Assembly (NCBI GenBank): GCA_037157565.1 | Contig: JAZHRO010000063.1 | Span: 91,416,001-91,480,000 of the forward strand | Direction of reading: 5' to 3' | Origin: Thalassia testudinum | Taxonomy: Eukaryota; Streptophyta; Magnoliopsida; Alismatales; Hydrocharitaceae | Length of the DNA: 64,000 nucleotides | Part shown: piece after piece, positions 34,560-45,370 of the stretch | How positions within the stretch are numbered: the first letter of the stretch is position 1 | How the letters are laid out: each line of letters starts with the position of its first letter | The notes under the pieces: generated by a model | The model's database searches: none | The model's input: only the letters and a program-made list of their open reading frames with translations | Told to the model about the DNA's origin: nothing | Position numbers and translations under genes: made by a program

Positions 34560-34900
34560 GAGAGATGAAAGTTTGGCTTTTTCTTCTTCTCTTCTTTCTT
34601 TCTCTGTCTTTGGTTTTTGTTCTTCTTGTTCTTCTTCTTCTTCTTTTCTTGCTTCCTCTATTTCTTGGTTGGACGATCTTGTCGTTTTCTTCTTTTTATT
34701 CTCTTTGTTTCTTCTTTTCTTGCTTCAGATCTGCCTCCCGTGCTCTTCTTCTTCTTCTTCTGCTTTCTGTTTCTTCACTTGGCTGCTCCTTCTCTCTTCT
34801 TTTCTTCTTCTTCTTTGTCTTCTGATGTCTGTAGAGTCTTCACTTGGCTGCTCTGTGTTCCTCTCTTTCCTCTGCCTCGCCTTCCTTCTTCTTTGCCTTC
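34560..34900 (-). repeat. purine-rich (GAA) tract of LTR D
   Basis: CTT/TTC-rich on the plus strand, i.e. GAA-rich in the LTR's own sense, at the same relative place as A's tract (15131-15325). The long open frames across it are low-complexity artefacts. Confidence 0.85.
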
Positions 34901-34915
34901 ACCTGTCTTCAGGAC

Positions 34916-34941
34916 GTCGTCTGATTTGAAAATCAGACGAC
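34916..34941 (-). promoter_or_regulatory. U5 hairpin of LTR D
   Basis: GTCGTCTGATTT / AAATCAGACGAC, perfect 12-bp arms with a 2-nt loop. Homologous to A's hairpin at 15330-15357, with one A:T pair replaced by T:A. Confidence 0.82.
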
Positions 34942-36221
34942 TTAAACATCTTGTTGCTACAGTGTCTCCCTGAGCTTCCTTCTTCTTCACCTGTGCCTGC
35001 ACGCTCAAGAGTTCAGAGTCAGGGCAAAACCTACTCTACCCCTCTCCCCCACGCGTCTCTTTCTCTCAAAGTTCGCTCTTAGGACAGCTCTCCCAGAGCA
35101 ACCGGGTAATCGGGTACGAGTCGCGCCCGGGTCCAGGCCCACCGGCGTGCGGTGGTGGGCGAGGAGTGCAGGTCGGTTTAATCGGGTCGGGCCAGGTCCG
35201 CCGAGCGTGGTCACGGACGAGGCCGGGTTGGGTGAGAGGGACCTCACCCCGTGGTCAGGAGGCAGACAGCATAAGGCACTTTTTGCCTTTATGCGTCCGC
35301 GTGCCTCTGAGAAGTTCCGAGGTGGGACTAAATGTCCCACCCCAATTGAGCGCCCGTCGCGGAGGGAGCAGTGGGCGATCGTGGCTTCACGCGCGGCCTT
35401 CGCCCCAACTGCGAGCCTGGGACGTTTCGCGGAGACGCCCCGCGCAACCTGGGAGTCGAACCTGGGCGAAGGTGTGCCTGCACCTGCAGGTGAAGGAGCT
35501 CTGCCTGCTCAGTAATGGCGACGGCGGGCGAGTCACCTGGTCACAGAAGAATGGCCTCTCGGCCTAATCAGACAGGCGGGGGACATTCGCCGTGGCACGA
35601 CGAAGGTGGTCGGATGGTTTGCAGTGGGCGTGGTGGAGCCAACGGATCGCCCTAGGTCAAACTGCGGGCGGAGAAGTGGGTGTGTTTGGTGGATCTGCAG
35701 AGGGCGTTTGGTGGGAAGAGTAGGGGTGGAAGAGGATCAGGGTGACGAGGTGGAGGTTATGAACAGGTCGGCGAGCCGTGTGGGGTGCTGGAGCGATGGG
35801 AGCGGTTCGCCGGAGTTTGGCCGGAGGTGGAGAAGGTGAGGGTGATCGGTGGGAAATCGGGGCCGACAGTAAGGGTTTCAGTATGGAAAAGAAAGAGGGG
35901 AGGAAGAGGAGAAGTTCTACCTGCTAAGCTGGATGAGGAGGGGTTGGCACAGGCGACAGTCGTATCGACTGTCGCCGGAGAAGAAATTGCCCAGAGGAAG
36001 GGGCGGCGGCGAGGAAGGGACCGGAGAGGCGCCAACTGGGTGCGGCGTGACGCGGAAGGATCGAGGGAAGGTAACCCTGCTGCTGGTAGTGCGGCAGGGC
36101 GACGAGGAGGAGGAGGAGATGGCCGCCGGAGCAAGGGGGTGTCTGTCGGAGTGGGAAGGGAGGAATTTAGGGGGGTGTCTCCGTCAGATCCGAGCTGCCA
36201 AGAACAGCGGAGCGACGGGGG

Positions 36222-36230
36222 TATTTATAG
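36222..36230 (-). promoter_or_regulatory. TATA box of LTR D
   Basis: Minus-strand CTATAAATAC within CCCC-rich flanks; 72 bp downstream of the U3 hairpin. Confidence 0.7.
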
Positions 36231-36301
36231 GGGCGGAATCAGAGAGGAGGGCGGAGGGAGACGACGTGTCTCCCTCGCCGGAGGACGCCGGAGGAAGGAG
36301 A

Positions 36302-36337
36302 CCCATACCGTCCGTGTGTTCGCACGGGTGGTATGGG
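36302..36337 (-). promoter_or_regulatory. U3 hairpin of LTR D
   Basis: Outer arms CCCATACC (36302-36309) / GGTATGGG (36330-36337), inner CCGTG/CACGG-type pairing around a GCGAAC-like loop. Same position relative to the TATA box as A's hairpin, different stem sequence. Confidence 0.7.
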
Positions 36338-37157
36338 CGGTCGCCGTACCCATGGGGTGTCCCTGCGGTGGCTGACGACGCAGGGTACCCCCCATTAACT
36401 TGCCAGGGCCCCTTCCTCACCCTGCGCGGCGCCATGCTCCGCGCAAGGTCTCCGGAGCATGGTGCTACGCAGGTTTTGTAGGAGGGACCTAAATGTAAAG
36501 AATGAAGGAGAGTTAGGGGCCAAAATGCGAGGGTTCAAAAGTTGAGGGCCAAAAAGTAATTATATGAGGACCAAAGTGTAAAGTTGGTCAAGAAGGTTTC
36601 TTCTTAGGTCCAAATTTTTATGCATGAAGAATTAGGACCTAAGGATTCTGATGGTGAATTTTATTTCTATCTTAAACCTTGTTTGACCGGTCAATTTACG
36701 CAAAAACCCAAATTAAGTTGTTAATTGGGCATGGTTCTCAATGTAGGTCAAAATGGGTTCTTAAGGCCAAATTGAAAGTCCTAAACCCTAGAGATTATTT
36801 TTATATGAATTTTAGAGGGTTTAGTTGATTTTTACCTTGCCTCGAACCACGTGAATTGAAGTGGGTTTATTTTTAGGGTTACAGGCTGTCATTTAATTCT
36901 TTGGGGTTGCTGTAGCCCTTATTGAGTCATCTCATCCCACTTTTCTTCTTATTAGGTTGTTTTGACCTATGTTTGGGCCCTGAGTTACCCTATTTTCCAA
37001 TCGGATTGGTGAAATTGCATTTTTACCCCTCAATTTATGTTTTCTTTGCAAACTCAGAATCTCTCTGAGCCAAGCCTTTATAAGGTTATGTAGGAGCTTT
37101 TATTCTCTGTATTAGGTCAAAATGAGCTAGTTATGGCTCATGATGAGGTTCTCATCA

Positions 37158-38330
37158 GTCAACGATTGCCGGTGTTCGTACCTTCTTCATTACCGTCTAT
37201 CTGGCATTGCATTGTCGCATACATTGCCGGTAAGCTTTGGCTTACCAAGTCCTTCAAATCCAACGGACTGGATCGTCATAAACCTAACAACCTTGCGTGG
37301 TGAAATCACCATAGCTAGAGACAAAGGACCCTAACCCTACGTATGTGGGCGAGATTGCATCTAGATTCCTAGCACTCTACCCCCCATTCCACTTTTAAAT
37401 ACCCCCTTTGACCTCCAATTGGCGGTTAACAACTCCCTTCCCTCTTCTTTACCTGAGATTACTCATAAGCTATTCTTCCTTCCTCCAACAACTACTTTCT
37501 CCTTCCTCCAGTCTTCTTCGATTGAGGCGACCGCCTCTTACTCTTCATCTTCCTCCGCCACATCTTTTGGCACAGCTGTGACGTCATGTATTCCTTCTTT
37601 GCGTACGTCTATGCTGGATTTCTCTTCTTTATCTTCTAATTTCTTCCTTTATTGAGCCTTGGCGAAGCTTTTGAACCCTCTTTCTAGATAACAGCAGAGA
37701 TAGATTCATAGCGTAGTGTAGAGTAGATCTAGGTAGTTAGTTAGCGTAATTAGTCAGTTTAATTGCATGTCTTAGTCTTTCTTCTTCCTTACCTCTAGCA
37801 GGCCATGTCATGCCTTGCCAATTCGCTTTCTTGCTTTTCTTTCACACTAATAACCTTCTTAATTAATGCTTCCATGATCATTTCTTCCTTCTTAATTCTC
37901 TGATTTATCACTTTATACACCTAATCCAACTCACATACACCTGAGCTCTTCCGCTGTCCATGGCAAAGGCTCAGAGACTAGAACACCTCCAAATGGGGCC
38001 CTCCATCACTTTCCTACATCACAAGGGCCCCATTCCCGTAGTTAATTAGATCTATTATCTAGTATATAACAAACACCTAAATCACTCAATAACTTGAGCA
38101 CGTTGTTAATGGTGGCTCAAGAAGAGTTCTTCTATGAATTCCTTTCATCCACATCATTGCAGAAACCCACTGGATAATTCACCTCACTCATTTGAGTGAG
38201 GTGAGACTTTCTGAGCTCTGTCGAACTCAGGAAGGCAAATTCTATTGAATCCAAAGTATATCATTTAATATGAGCTTAATTAAAGTGTTTAGTGTGTTTC
38301 TAAGGTTCTTGAGAACCTCAGGATTCTTTA
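37158..38330 (+). repeat. Element E 3' LTR, second part (end uncertain)
   Basis: Continuation of E's LTR after D. TATA-like TTTTAAATACCCC at 37393-37405; an inverted repeat GGTAAGC/GCTTACC near 37229-37247; and a diverged U5 block (CTCTGTCGAACTCAGG at about 38217). In A that block is about 100 bp before the LTR end, so E's LTR should end near 38330; no unambiguous CA end or target duplication was found. Confidence 0.45.
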
Positions 38331-40146
38331 GAACTACTTCTTAAGAAGTTTCATGGAGATTTAATCTCTAGATACTAATTTCAGCCTTCATCGGGTCTCC
38401 GATGAGCTCCAACGAGTCCAAATGAGAGCTATAGCCTTTGATTCACTATGTAGAGCTCCAGATCACCTTTTAGTGATCTAATGATCAATTTCCACCAATT
38501 AGACTTTTGTTTTAATGCTTGTATCAACTTGTCTCTCTTTGTCTTCCTTAGCTCTGGCAGAGTTGAGGAGATTTATAAATTTGATTTCAGACTTAAGCAA
38601 TAGGCTATGAAGCTTTCTTAGATCTTAAGGAGTCTAGAAATACTTTTAGTTTTGTCTTAAAACCTCTGATGTTCTCTGTCGAACAAAGTCATCTTTGATC
38701 TCAAGCGGAGATGCCTGAGACCTTATCTAGAATGATCAAAATTAAGTTTGATGTGTCTAATAGATTCCTGAGGTTGAATTAAGTCGATCTGAGTAGTTAT
38801 TTTAATCAGAGAAGTTTTATATTAGAAAGTCAACTTTCAAGCTTTAAAGGTCAACTCAGAGGTGCTCTTGATGTTTCAGACCTGGAAATTGAGATTAAAT
38901 GGATGATATGAGTTCCTGAGGTCACTGTGATTCTATTGGAACTAATTTGGATGTGCTTAATGGAGATTTATTGTATATTTGAATTTCTTCACAATTTGGG
39001 TACCTTTTGAACTTCAATGGAGTTTATAGGTTTTTTGTTGAGATTTAAAGCTCAAATTAGTCTAGAATAACTTGATTTAAGCTATTGAAGTGATTTGAAT
39101 TGGTTTTAAAGGCTTTAATCTAATAATTAGTTCATTTGAAATCAATTTGCTTATTCTAAGCCTACGAATGAAGCTCTAAAGTTTCTAGAGATTCCCTTTT
39201 CTTCCCATACCTGAAAACCTTCTCCAATCCCTGTGGAATGGTTTGCAGTAATTATTAGAGCCTTTAATTGATAGACATAATAGGTTTATATAAGCTTGTT
39301 ATAGGAACTCTTTTTTGCTGACATGCAGCAGTGCACCTATGGTGTCAAGCCATGTTGAGTCTTTGATTTGAAGGATCGGATGAGATCCTTTGATTTAATT
39401 GAAACCAGCAATCAGCAGTAGGCTCGTAAGGCTTTCAATCGAGCCTTGGTTTGCTTGCATTAGCTTTCTAAGCCATTAGGAATTAGATGATGAAGTTAGT
39501 GCTGTGAGCTTGGCATGCGCAGAAGAAACTGGGAACGCTTAGTTCCCATATCAGAAACTAATAAGTTGCTGTTATCATATCAAAGGAAAAGCGTTCAATG
39601 GCTGATCAGTCGTCAAGCGCAGGGAACGAATCATGAGCATAGCGTGTGTGTGTGTGTTGTGGCACAACTCTGGGAGAGCAACTTCCAGATGCTAGGTGGT
39701 GGGGCATGATGGTGACATGTGTCCTAGTAGTGGTCGATCCAGCTCATCTGGGTTGTTGATCACGTGAAAAGACGTGTGGATATCCCTGATCCTTTTTATA
39801 GTAGAGCACACTCTACAATCGCGATGTCTTAAACATTGGCTAGGTGTTGAACTTACCTGTGCTTTGTGGAGCCTAAGGGTTATGCTGTGCTTAGTGAGGC
39901 TAAAGGCTATATTGTGAAGGCTGTGTTAAAGGCTATATGGTGAAGGCAATAAAGGGCATGTGTACCTAAGTGTTAAATCAAAATGTGCCTAAGTTGTTAA
40001 TAAATGTTAAGCTTAATTGAAGTTGTTCTAAAATAGCTCTTTTGTTGTAATTTTATTTTTAATTCAACGCATATAATTTCTTTTTGCTTATGGGATGATT
40101 GCTTGCTATTCATTGCATATTTCTTTGCAATTATTCATGTGGATAA
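38331..40146. other. unassigned sequence
   Basis: About 1.8 kb without recognised coding sequence or transposon ends. A (GT)n stretch is at 39643-39657. Two direct copies of AAAGGCTATATNGTGAAGGC lie at about 39901-39954. It may be old repeat DNA or part of an LTR I cannot delimit. Confidence 0.5.
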
Positions 40147-40151
40147 CATAT
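40147..40151. other. target-site duplication CATAT, left copy (C3)
   Basis: CATAT before TGTGAC at 40152; repeated at 42874-42878 after GTTACA. Confidence 0.93.
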
Positions 40152-40367
40152 TGTGACAAACGTGACATTAGACGGGTTTTTAAGACGTCTGGGAAGTGGC
40201 CCAGACGTCTGTCCAGACGTTTGGAACACTTTCCAGATGTCTGGTAATAAATTTTTTCGGCATACGAGATTGCGTCTGCACGCAGACTGCACCCACCGCT
40301 TTCGTTCTTCTTTCCCTCTCCCTTCCTGCAGACGCGTCGCCCTTTTCTCTCTCTCCTCGCACGGCCT

Positions 40368-40376
40368 TATAAAACA
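40368..40376 (+). promoter_or_regulatory. TATA box of LTR C3
   Basis: TTATAAAAC, preceded by a pyrimidine-rich stretch and followed by CACCCTCGACC; a standard plant-LTR promoter arrangement. Confidence 0.7.
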
Positions 40377-40694
40377 CCCTCGACCTCTCCCTCACCCTCA
40401 TCTCCTCTGCCTTTTCCTTCTCCTTCTTCCTGCCAGTGCTAGAGCGTGAGCGAGTGAGCGGCAGCAGCAGCGGCTGCGGCGAGCGTGCGGGAAGGAGGGC
40501 TACGAGCGGAAGGAAGAAGCTCGACCGTGAGAGTTCGAGCTTGTCAGGGGAGCTAGAGTCAGCCGGCGGGGGAGCGGTAGGCGTGGGGTGTTGCGGAGGG
40601 GCTGCTGCGGCTTGGACAACAGGCGGACGGAGCGCGGCGCGGCCGTGCATCGTGGGCGGAGAGTGAATCGGGCCTTGGTTCTGGAAATTTTTCC

Positions 40695-41095
40695 AGAATC
40701 AGACGTCTAGACTTACATCGAGACGACGTCGAAGACGTCTGGAGGACTGTCCAGACGTCTGACAGGTAAGATATTTCATCTTCTCCCTTTTTCGCGTGTA
40801 CGGCCATGCAGCCGTCCGCAACGACTCCATTTGCGCTTCGTCGTGCTGAGAACAGGTGTGTGTGCATGCAGGTTTTGCTCGGGAGGGCGCGAGGGCTTGC
40901 CATCCACGTGGATCAGACGTCTGGCCGCAGTGCCAGACGACGGGGAGGACTTCCAGACGTCCGGGGTGACAATCGGACGTCTGGGAACCATGGTCAGACA
41001 TTCCAGCGGGCTTCTGGACGTCTGAAGGACTGCGCAGAACTGAGGTACGATCGATCAACATTTTAAGACGTCTGGAACCTCTTCCAGACGTCTGA
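40695..41095. repeat. AGACGTCT palindrome cluster, LTR C3
   Basis: About six exact AGACGTCT cores plus several one-base variants in 400 bp; two more exact cores at about 40181-40210. Downstream of the TATA box, so probably in transcribed R/U5 DNA. Confidence 0.8.
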
Positions 41096-41393
41096 TTTTG
41101 GACAGTTTCGTTGTTTTTGACCCGTTTAGGGCCCGTTCGGAGTTTGTTTTCCGTGTTTCGAGTTGCATTCTTTCCAGAATAAATTCCTCTACCCATTTAC
41201 ATTAATTGTATACCATTCTGAGAAACTCCTTGTGATTGATCCTTGTGTTAGGACCCCATTCCGTTGCAGTCTTGGGGGTTGCGGAGGCGCGTGGGATTGC
41301 TGACCACGCCCCCAGTACTCCCGATTTCGCTTGTAGAGTGGCTTTTAATTTATTTAACATAATTTGTTACGATTGTGGAATAATTAATAGAGT

Positions 41394-41535
41394 CTAGGGC
41401 ATTGTATGAATCCTAGGACTGGAAAACTAGAGTGAATGATAGATCCTAAGTTATTGCATGAATCCTAGGACTAGAAAACTAGATTGAATGATAGATCCTA
41501 GGGTACGGCATGAATCCTAGGACTGGAAAACTAGT
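41394..41535 (+). repeat. tandem CCTAGG repeats, LTR C3
   Basis: Nearly three units of about 58 bp, each GCATGAATCCTAGGACTGG-AAAACTAG and GAATGATAGATCCTA. Counterpart of 1125-1260. Confidence 0.85.
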
Positions 41536-42878
41536 GGAATATATAAATATTGCAGTCTTGGAAAAGTGGAAAGGGAATAATAGCTGCCTGTAAATTGATT
41601 TAACAGCTACCTGTTATGAATGAATAAATATGATTGAGAATATGGATTGTATGAATGTAAAACTGGAACGGTGAAACCTAAAATGGCCAAACCAAAAAGA
41701 ACATGAACCCTATGGTGAATTAGGAGTAGAACTCCTGGAAAGAGAACAGAATGGAACTGAGAAAGTGAAACGTGGAAGTATGTTGTTTCTTGGGTACGTG
41801 GTACCAGATAGAGCACACATTACCTCTTAGTGTAGAGGGGAGCTTGCCGCCCTCAGGTTGAGATCGGGGTGGGTTTGGCCACTGTACACCGACTTGCTGG
41901 CTCTCGCGTACGCAGTACCGAGGAGAGCTACTAGTGTAGGGAGAACACTAGCTACCCCACGTGCCCCGGGGTTCTGCTAGCCTCCTACACTGACTTGTTA
42001 GGCCCACTGGGCAAACCAGGGTAGTCAGGCGAGGGTGCGCGGACTGTGGAGGGGTTGGACCCCTGTTACTGAGAGGGCTCTGCCCTATACTGGTTCCGTG
42101 CTGTGCTTTGGGTGCACTCGTTAATGGAAATGAACGACCGCGTGCCAGTGCAGGGTAGCTACCCGTGCGCTTATAGCGTGTGCCGTAGTCACCGTTACGT
42201 CTGTCAGCGACCTTGGGGTGGTTGACTGAGGGTAGGACCACCACAGGGGACTCTCCCGGCCAGGGGAGCACCACGTGTTACTTCTACTTTTCGGAAAAGA
42301 CTGCAATCAAGATCTTTCCCACGAGGAACATTCGAGATCAAGAGAAGGATCTGAGAAATAAATCAATAGTAATTTAATAGAAAGACGTAAATAACGAAAG
42401 TAAAAAAAATATACCAGCTACTGTTCACTCTTTTGCTTCTTTAGCTTTTAGTTGCCACTCTAGTTAGCGTTTCGCTGACGTGTTACACTCGTTACTTTTC
42501 AGGACCAGGTGTTGAGCAGCCAGGGTCAGCGGCTGCAGAGGACGCTGGGCCTAGTAGGGTCCAGTAGAGTTACCTGTAGTACTTTTTGTACTTTTCTTCC
42601 ACTGTAGTGAGTAGTTTCTTTGTTACTCCCTGTACTTTCTTTGTCGAAACTTTATGTTATGTATATGTTTATTTCCCTTCTGCTGTGGTGGTGTATACTG
42701 TAGTATTTCCTTTTCTTACTACTGTATTTTGTTACTGCTAGTTATATTCATGCTGAATGTGGTTTATTTTACTGCTCTTTTGGTTACTTCCTCGTTGGAC
42801 GACTAGGTCTTGGGATTAGTCAAGTCGGTTCGATTCTTGTGTCTCGTAGGGATTCGGGAATCGGGTCGTTACACATAT

Positions 42879-43381
42879 TGTAGTTGATTAATTGGTAATT
42901 AAGTACTTAATGAAGTAATTAGTCTAAATTAGTGTCTTATTAGTGTAGTAATCTATACTAAATTAGTAAGTAGTATCTAAGTAGTAATTATAACTAGTAA
43001 TTAAGTAAGTACTTAGCTTTTGTTTAATTAAGTAATGTAAGATCTATTAAGTAAAGTAGTTAATACTTATTTAATTTAAGTATATATATATATAGCATGT
43101 AGGTAACTTAAGTAGTATACTTAGTAAGCTAAGCTTATGAGTTAATTAGTAATTATTCTTTATATTAAGTATGTATATAAGTTATGTTTAGTAGTTAGTT
43201 ATCTTTATTGATTAAAAATAATGATTAACTTAAAATAAATGGTGATTAATATGCTTAATTTAGCCTCCCGGCAAATGACCTGGACTTAACCAGTAAAAAT
43301 TTATAAAATGTGCTGATTACCTTACTCCTTATACTATAACTTAACAATGACTAATTAACTATGAAATGTAATTGTATATCA
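42879..43381. other. AT-rich unassigned sequence
   Basis: Dominated by TTAAGTA/TAGTAATTA words, with a TATATATATA run near 43085. No coding or terminal sequence seen. It borders the truncated RT of G. Confidence 0.6.
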
Positions 43382-43601
43382 TTGACCAAACCCTGGAGCG
43401 GTTAGCAGGAAATCAGTTCTTTTATTTCCTGGATGGGTTCTTAGGCTATAATCAGGTGGCTATCGATCCTCGTGATCAAGAGAAGACCACATTCACCTAT
43501 CCCTTTGGCACCTTCCTCTTCTAAAGAATGTTGTTCGGACTATGTAGTGCGTCAGCTACCTTCCAACGTTGCATGCTGGCGATATTCCATGACATGGTAG
43601 G
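43382..43601 (+). pseudogene. pol: Element G RT fragment
   Basis: Translation gives [40 protein letters not shown], a stop, then MLFGLCSASATFQR and MLAIFHDMV, i.e. the middle of an Athila-like RT. The 5' part is absent. F is inserted at GTAGG (43597-43601), and the gene resumes at 51444. Confidence 0.92.
43597..43601. other. target-site duplication GTAGG, left copy (element F)
   Basis: GTAGG before F's TGACCGAG; repeated at 51444-51448 directly after F's final CA. Confidence 0.96.
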
Positions 43602-45329
43602 TGACCGAGTCGATCTTTCGCTTTTAAGTCGTTTGTAGTTTAATGTGGTGGAAAAATCAACTAATCAATTTTTAATAAGAAATAACCACTCGCAGAGGAG
43701 CAGGTCGTATCCACAGGGAGGCAATAACGTATTAAAATTCGCGCCACTTAAAAATGTTTGTTCGGAGTCAATTTGGACAAGAACCAAGCCAAGATTGCCT
43801 TTAGATTAAGGTTTAAGCAAGAAACAATGCTGAAATGGCAATTATGAGAAACTACAGGATATTTTCCGCAATGCAAAGTGAATAGAATATGATTAAAATG
43901 TGGCAATGGCAGAAAATGTAAATTTTAATTAACGTTTTACTGTAGCAAAACAGGGGAATTTTTCCCCGTTGTCTTGCGCGACGAGGAGCCGATGGTCAGG
44001 CGCGGGAAGCTCGGAGGAGGTCCCTTGGATCAAGGGCTTCGAATCGGTGGTGGCGGCGAGTCGCGCGGCGGTCGGAGGTGGCCGGACGAGCTCCGGCGGA
44101 GGTGCTGCAGCCGGCAGCTTGCGCAGCCTGTTGGCGTGAAGTCCGCCGCCTACTGCTGCTGCGGGGGTCTGCTGCGGCTGGCGTGGCAGGCGTTCGTCTG
44201 CCGGCGCGGGGAAGAGGGCGCTGCAGGAGGTTCTGCAAGCGCGACGGAGGGTGCTGCAGCGCGGTTGGAGGATGGCGTGCACTGCGGAGGGTCTGCGGAG
44301 GGTGCTGCGGGCGGTTCTGCAGGCGCAGTGGTGAACGGCGTGGACTGCAGGCGCTGCAGGAGGGCGCTGGCGCGGTTGTGCGTGGGCGGTGGTCTGCAGG
44401 AGACTTCAGGCGTGCGCGGTGAAGTGAGCGGGTAACTTCAGACGGGTGCGCCGGTGGTTGCGCGTGGAGATGGCGAAGGCTGCAGGTGCAGGGAAGGTGG
44501 CGTGAGCGGGCGTGAGGGCTGGAGGTTGTGCACGCCTTGCATGCGGTTGGAGATGAGCGGGCTGCTGCGGCGTGGGTGGTGGAAGTGAAGTGAGAGGACG
44601 GAGATTGCTGCTGGAGTGGGGGTGGACTTCAGACGTCCGGGAAATTTCCCGGACGTCTTAAGTGACTGAAAGGGTGATTGCACGGTGGCTCGGCAGTGGT
44701 GGTTTGCGACGACGGCGAGGAAGATGCACGCTAGGGTGCTCACGGTGATGCGGGCGAGCTCCGGATGGCGGTGTGGCCTGTCACACCACACGCCCACGGT
44801 GGTGGAGACTCGCCGCCACGGTAGAGGCCGGCAGTGTGGAGTGGAAGAGAGAGGTTCTCTCTGCACAGTGGTGGGTCGGTGGCGGAGGCCTCCTGAGCTC
44901 GGCTGCCTCCGTGCTCCTTTTGTAGTGTCTTGAACAATTTTGAAATCAGCCGCCGACCAGATCCACCACATCCGCTCCCCCTTGAATGGCTTCATCACTG
45001 CAGCAGCCGGGCGTTGGAGCGGCAGCCAGCCGTTCTGAAAGAAGACGAATAAAGAAAATATTATTAAAATATTAGGGTTATTTATGTATAGACCCTCAAC
45101 TTCTATGTTAATAAAAACAGTATACCTAATTGGTTATCTAATTAGATGAATGCTATTCTAAGCTAATTCTAAATGCACTTAAGATATGAATGCAATGTAT
45201 GGATTATGTAATTAGATTAAAACTATGAATTAATCTATTTACATCCTAACTTATACTAAATAAATGTTAGAATTAACCTAATGTGTAGGCACTTAAATAC
45301 TTAAATAGCCCACAACTATGGGCTAATCA
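43602..45329 (-). repeat. Element F 3' LTR
   Basis: In element sense it starts TGATTAGCCCATAG (terminal hairpin TAGCCCA/TGGGCTA) and ends GGTCA. It has a GC-rich region with imperfect GGTTCTGCAGGCG repeats (about 44200-44400), a 28-bp palindrome (44631-44658), a TATA-like CTACAAAAG (plus-strand CTTTTGTAG near 44913) and a TCCCTGTGGATACGACC block (43701-43721). Confidence 0.95.
44631..44658. repeat. 28-bp perfect palindrome in LTR F
   Basis: AGACGTCCGGGAAA joined directly to its reverse complement, no loop. Identical in the other LTR at 50745-50772. It contains two GACGTC sites. Confidence 0.93.
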
Positions 45330-45370
45330 AATACCCCCATGCCTAGTTTTTGCTAGTCCCTAGCAAAATT
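45330..45370 (-). promoter_or_regulatory. Element F module 2: hairpin + polypurine tract
   Basis: Minus strand: TTTTGCTAGGGACTAGCAAA, then AACTAGGCATGGGGGTATT abutting the LTR. Nearly identical to A's module 2. Confidence 0.87.

Larger units (their letters stand above)
34390..37157 (-). mobile_element. Solo LTR D (A-related Athila LTR)
   Basis: 2768 bp on the minus strand. Its start (37157 downwards, TGATGAG AAC CTCATCA, then GAGCCATAACTAGCTCATTT) matches the start of A's LTR, and the order of U3 hairpin (36302-36337), TATA (36222-36230), purine tract, U5 hairpin (34916-34941) and CTCCCTG block (34491-34510) is the same. No internal coding region and no second LTR, so it is a solo LTR left by LTR-LTR recombination. 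The flanking duplications differ in one base (GTCAG/GTCAA); the left boundary is therefore slightly uncertain. Confidence 0.8.
40152..42873 (+). mobile_element. Solo LTR C3 (complete C-family LTR)
   Basis: 2722 bp, TGTGACAAACG...GTCGTTACA, with perfect CATAT duplications. No internal region or second LTR, so it is a solo LTR. It carries GACGTC clusters on both sides of the TATA box (40175-40245 and 40695-41095), CCTAGG tandem units (41394-41535) and a conserved 3' part. The GC-rich open frames at 40400-40670 are not supported as genes. Confidence 0.92.

Noticed and set aside
35005..36481. Open frames of 110-196 codons in solo LTR D
   Set aside because: GC-rich LTR DNA with mutual shadow frames; no recognisable domain.
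37419..37655. Ser-rich 78-codon frame
   Set aside because: Lies after the TATA-like site in E's LTR, pyrimidine-rich and without homology; probably leader-like LTR sequence.
40153..40903. Host gene at the GC-rich region of C3
   Set aside because: The region is part of a solo LTR with perfect target duplications, and matching DNA occurs in C1 and C2.
43974..44998. Long open frames in F LTRs (also 50088-51112)
   Set aside because: Both strands are open at once because of GC-rich repeats; located in LTR promoter DNA.
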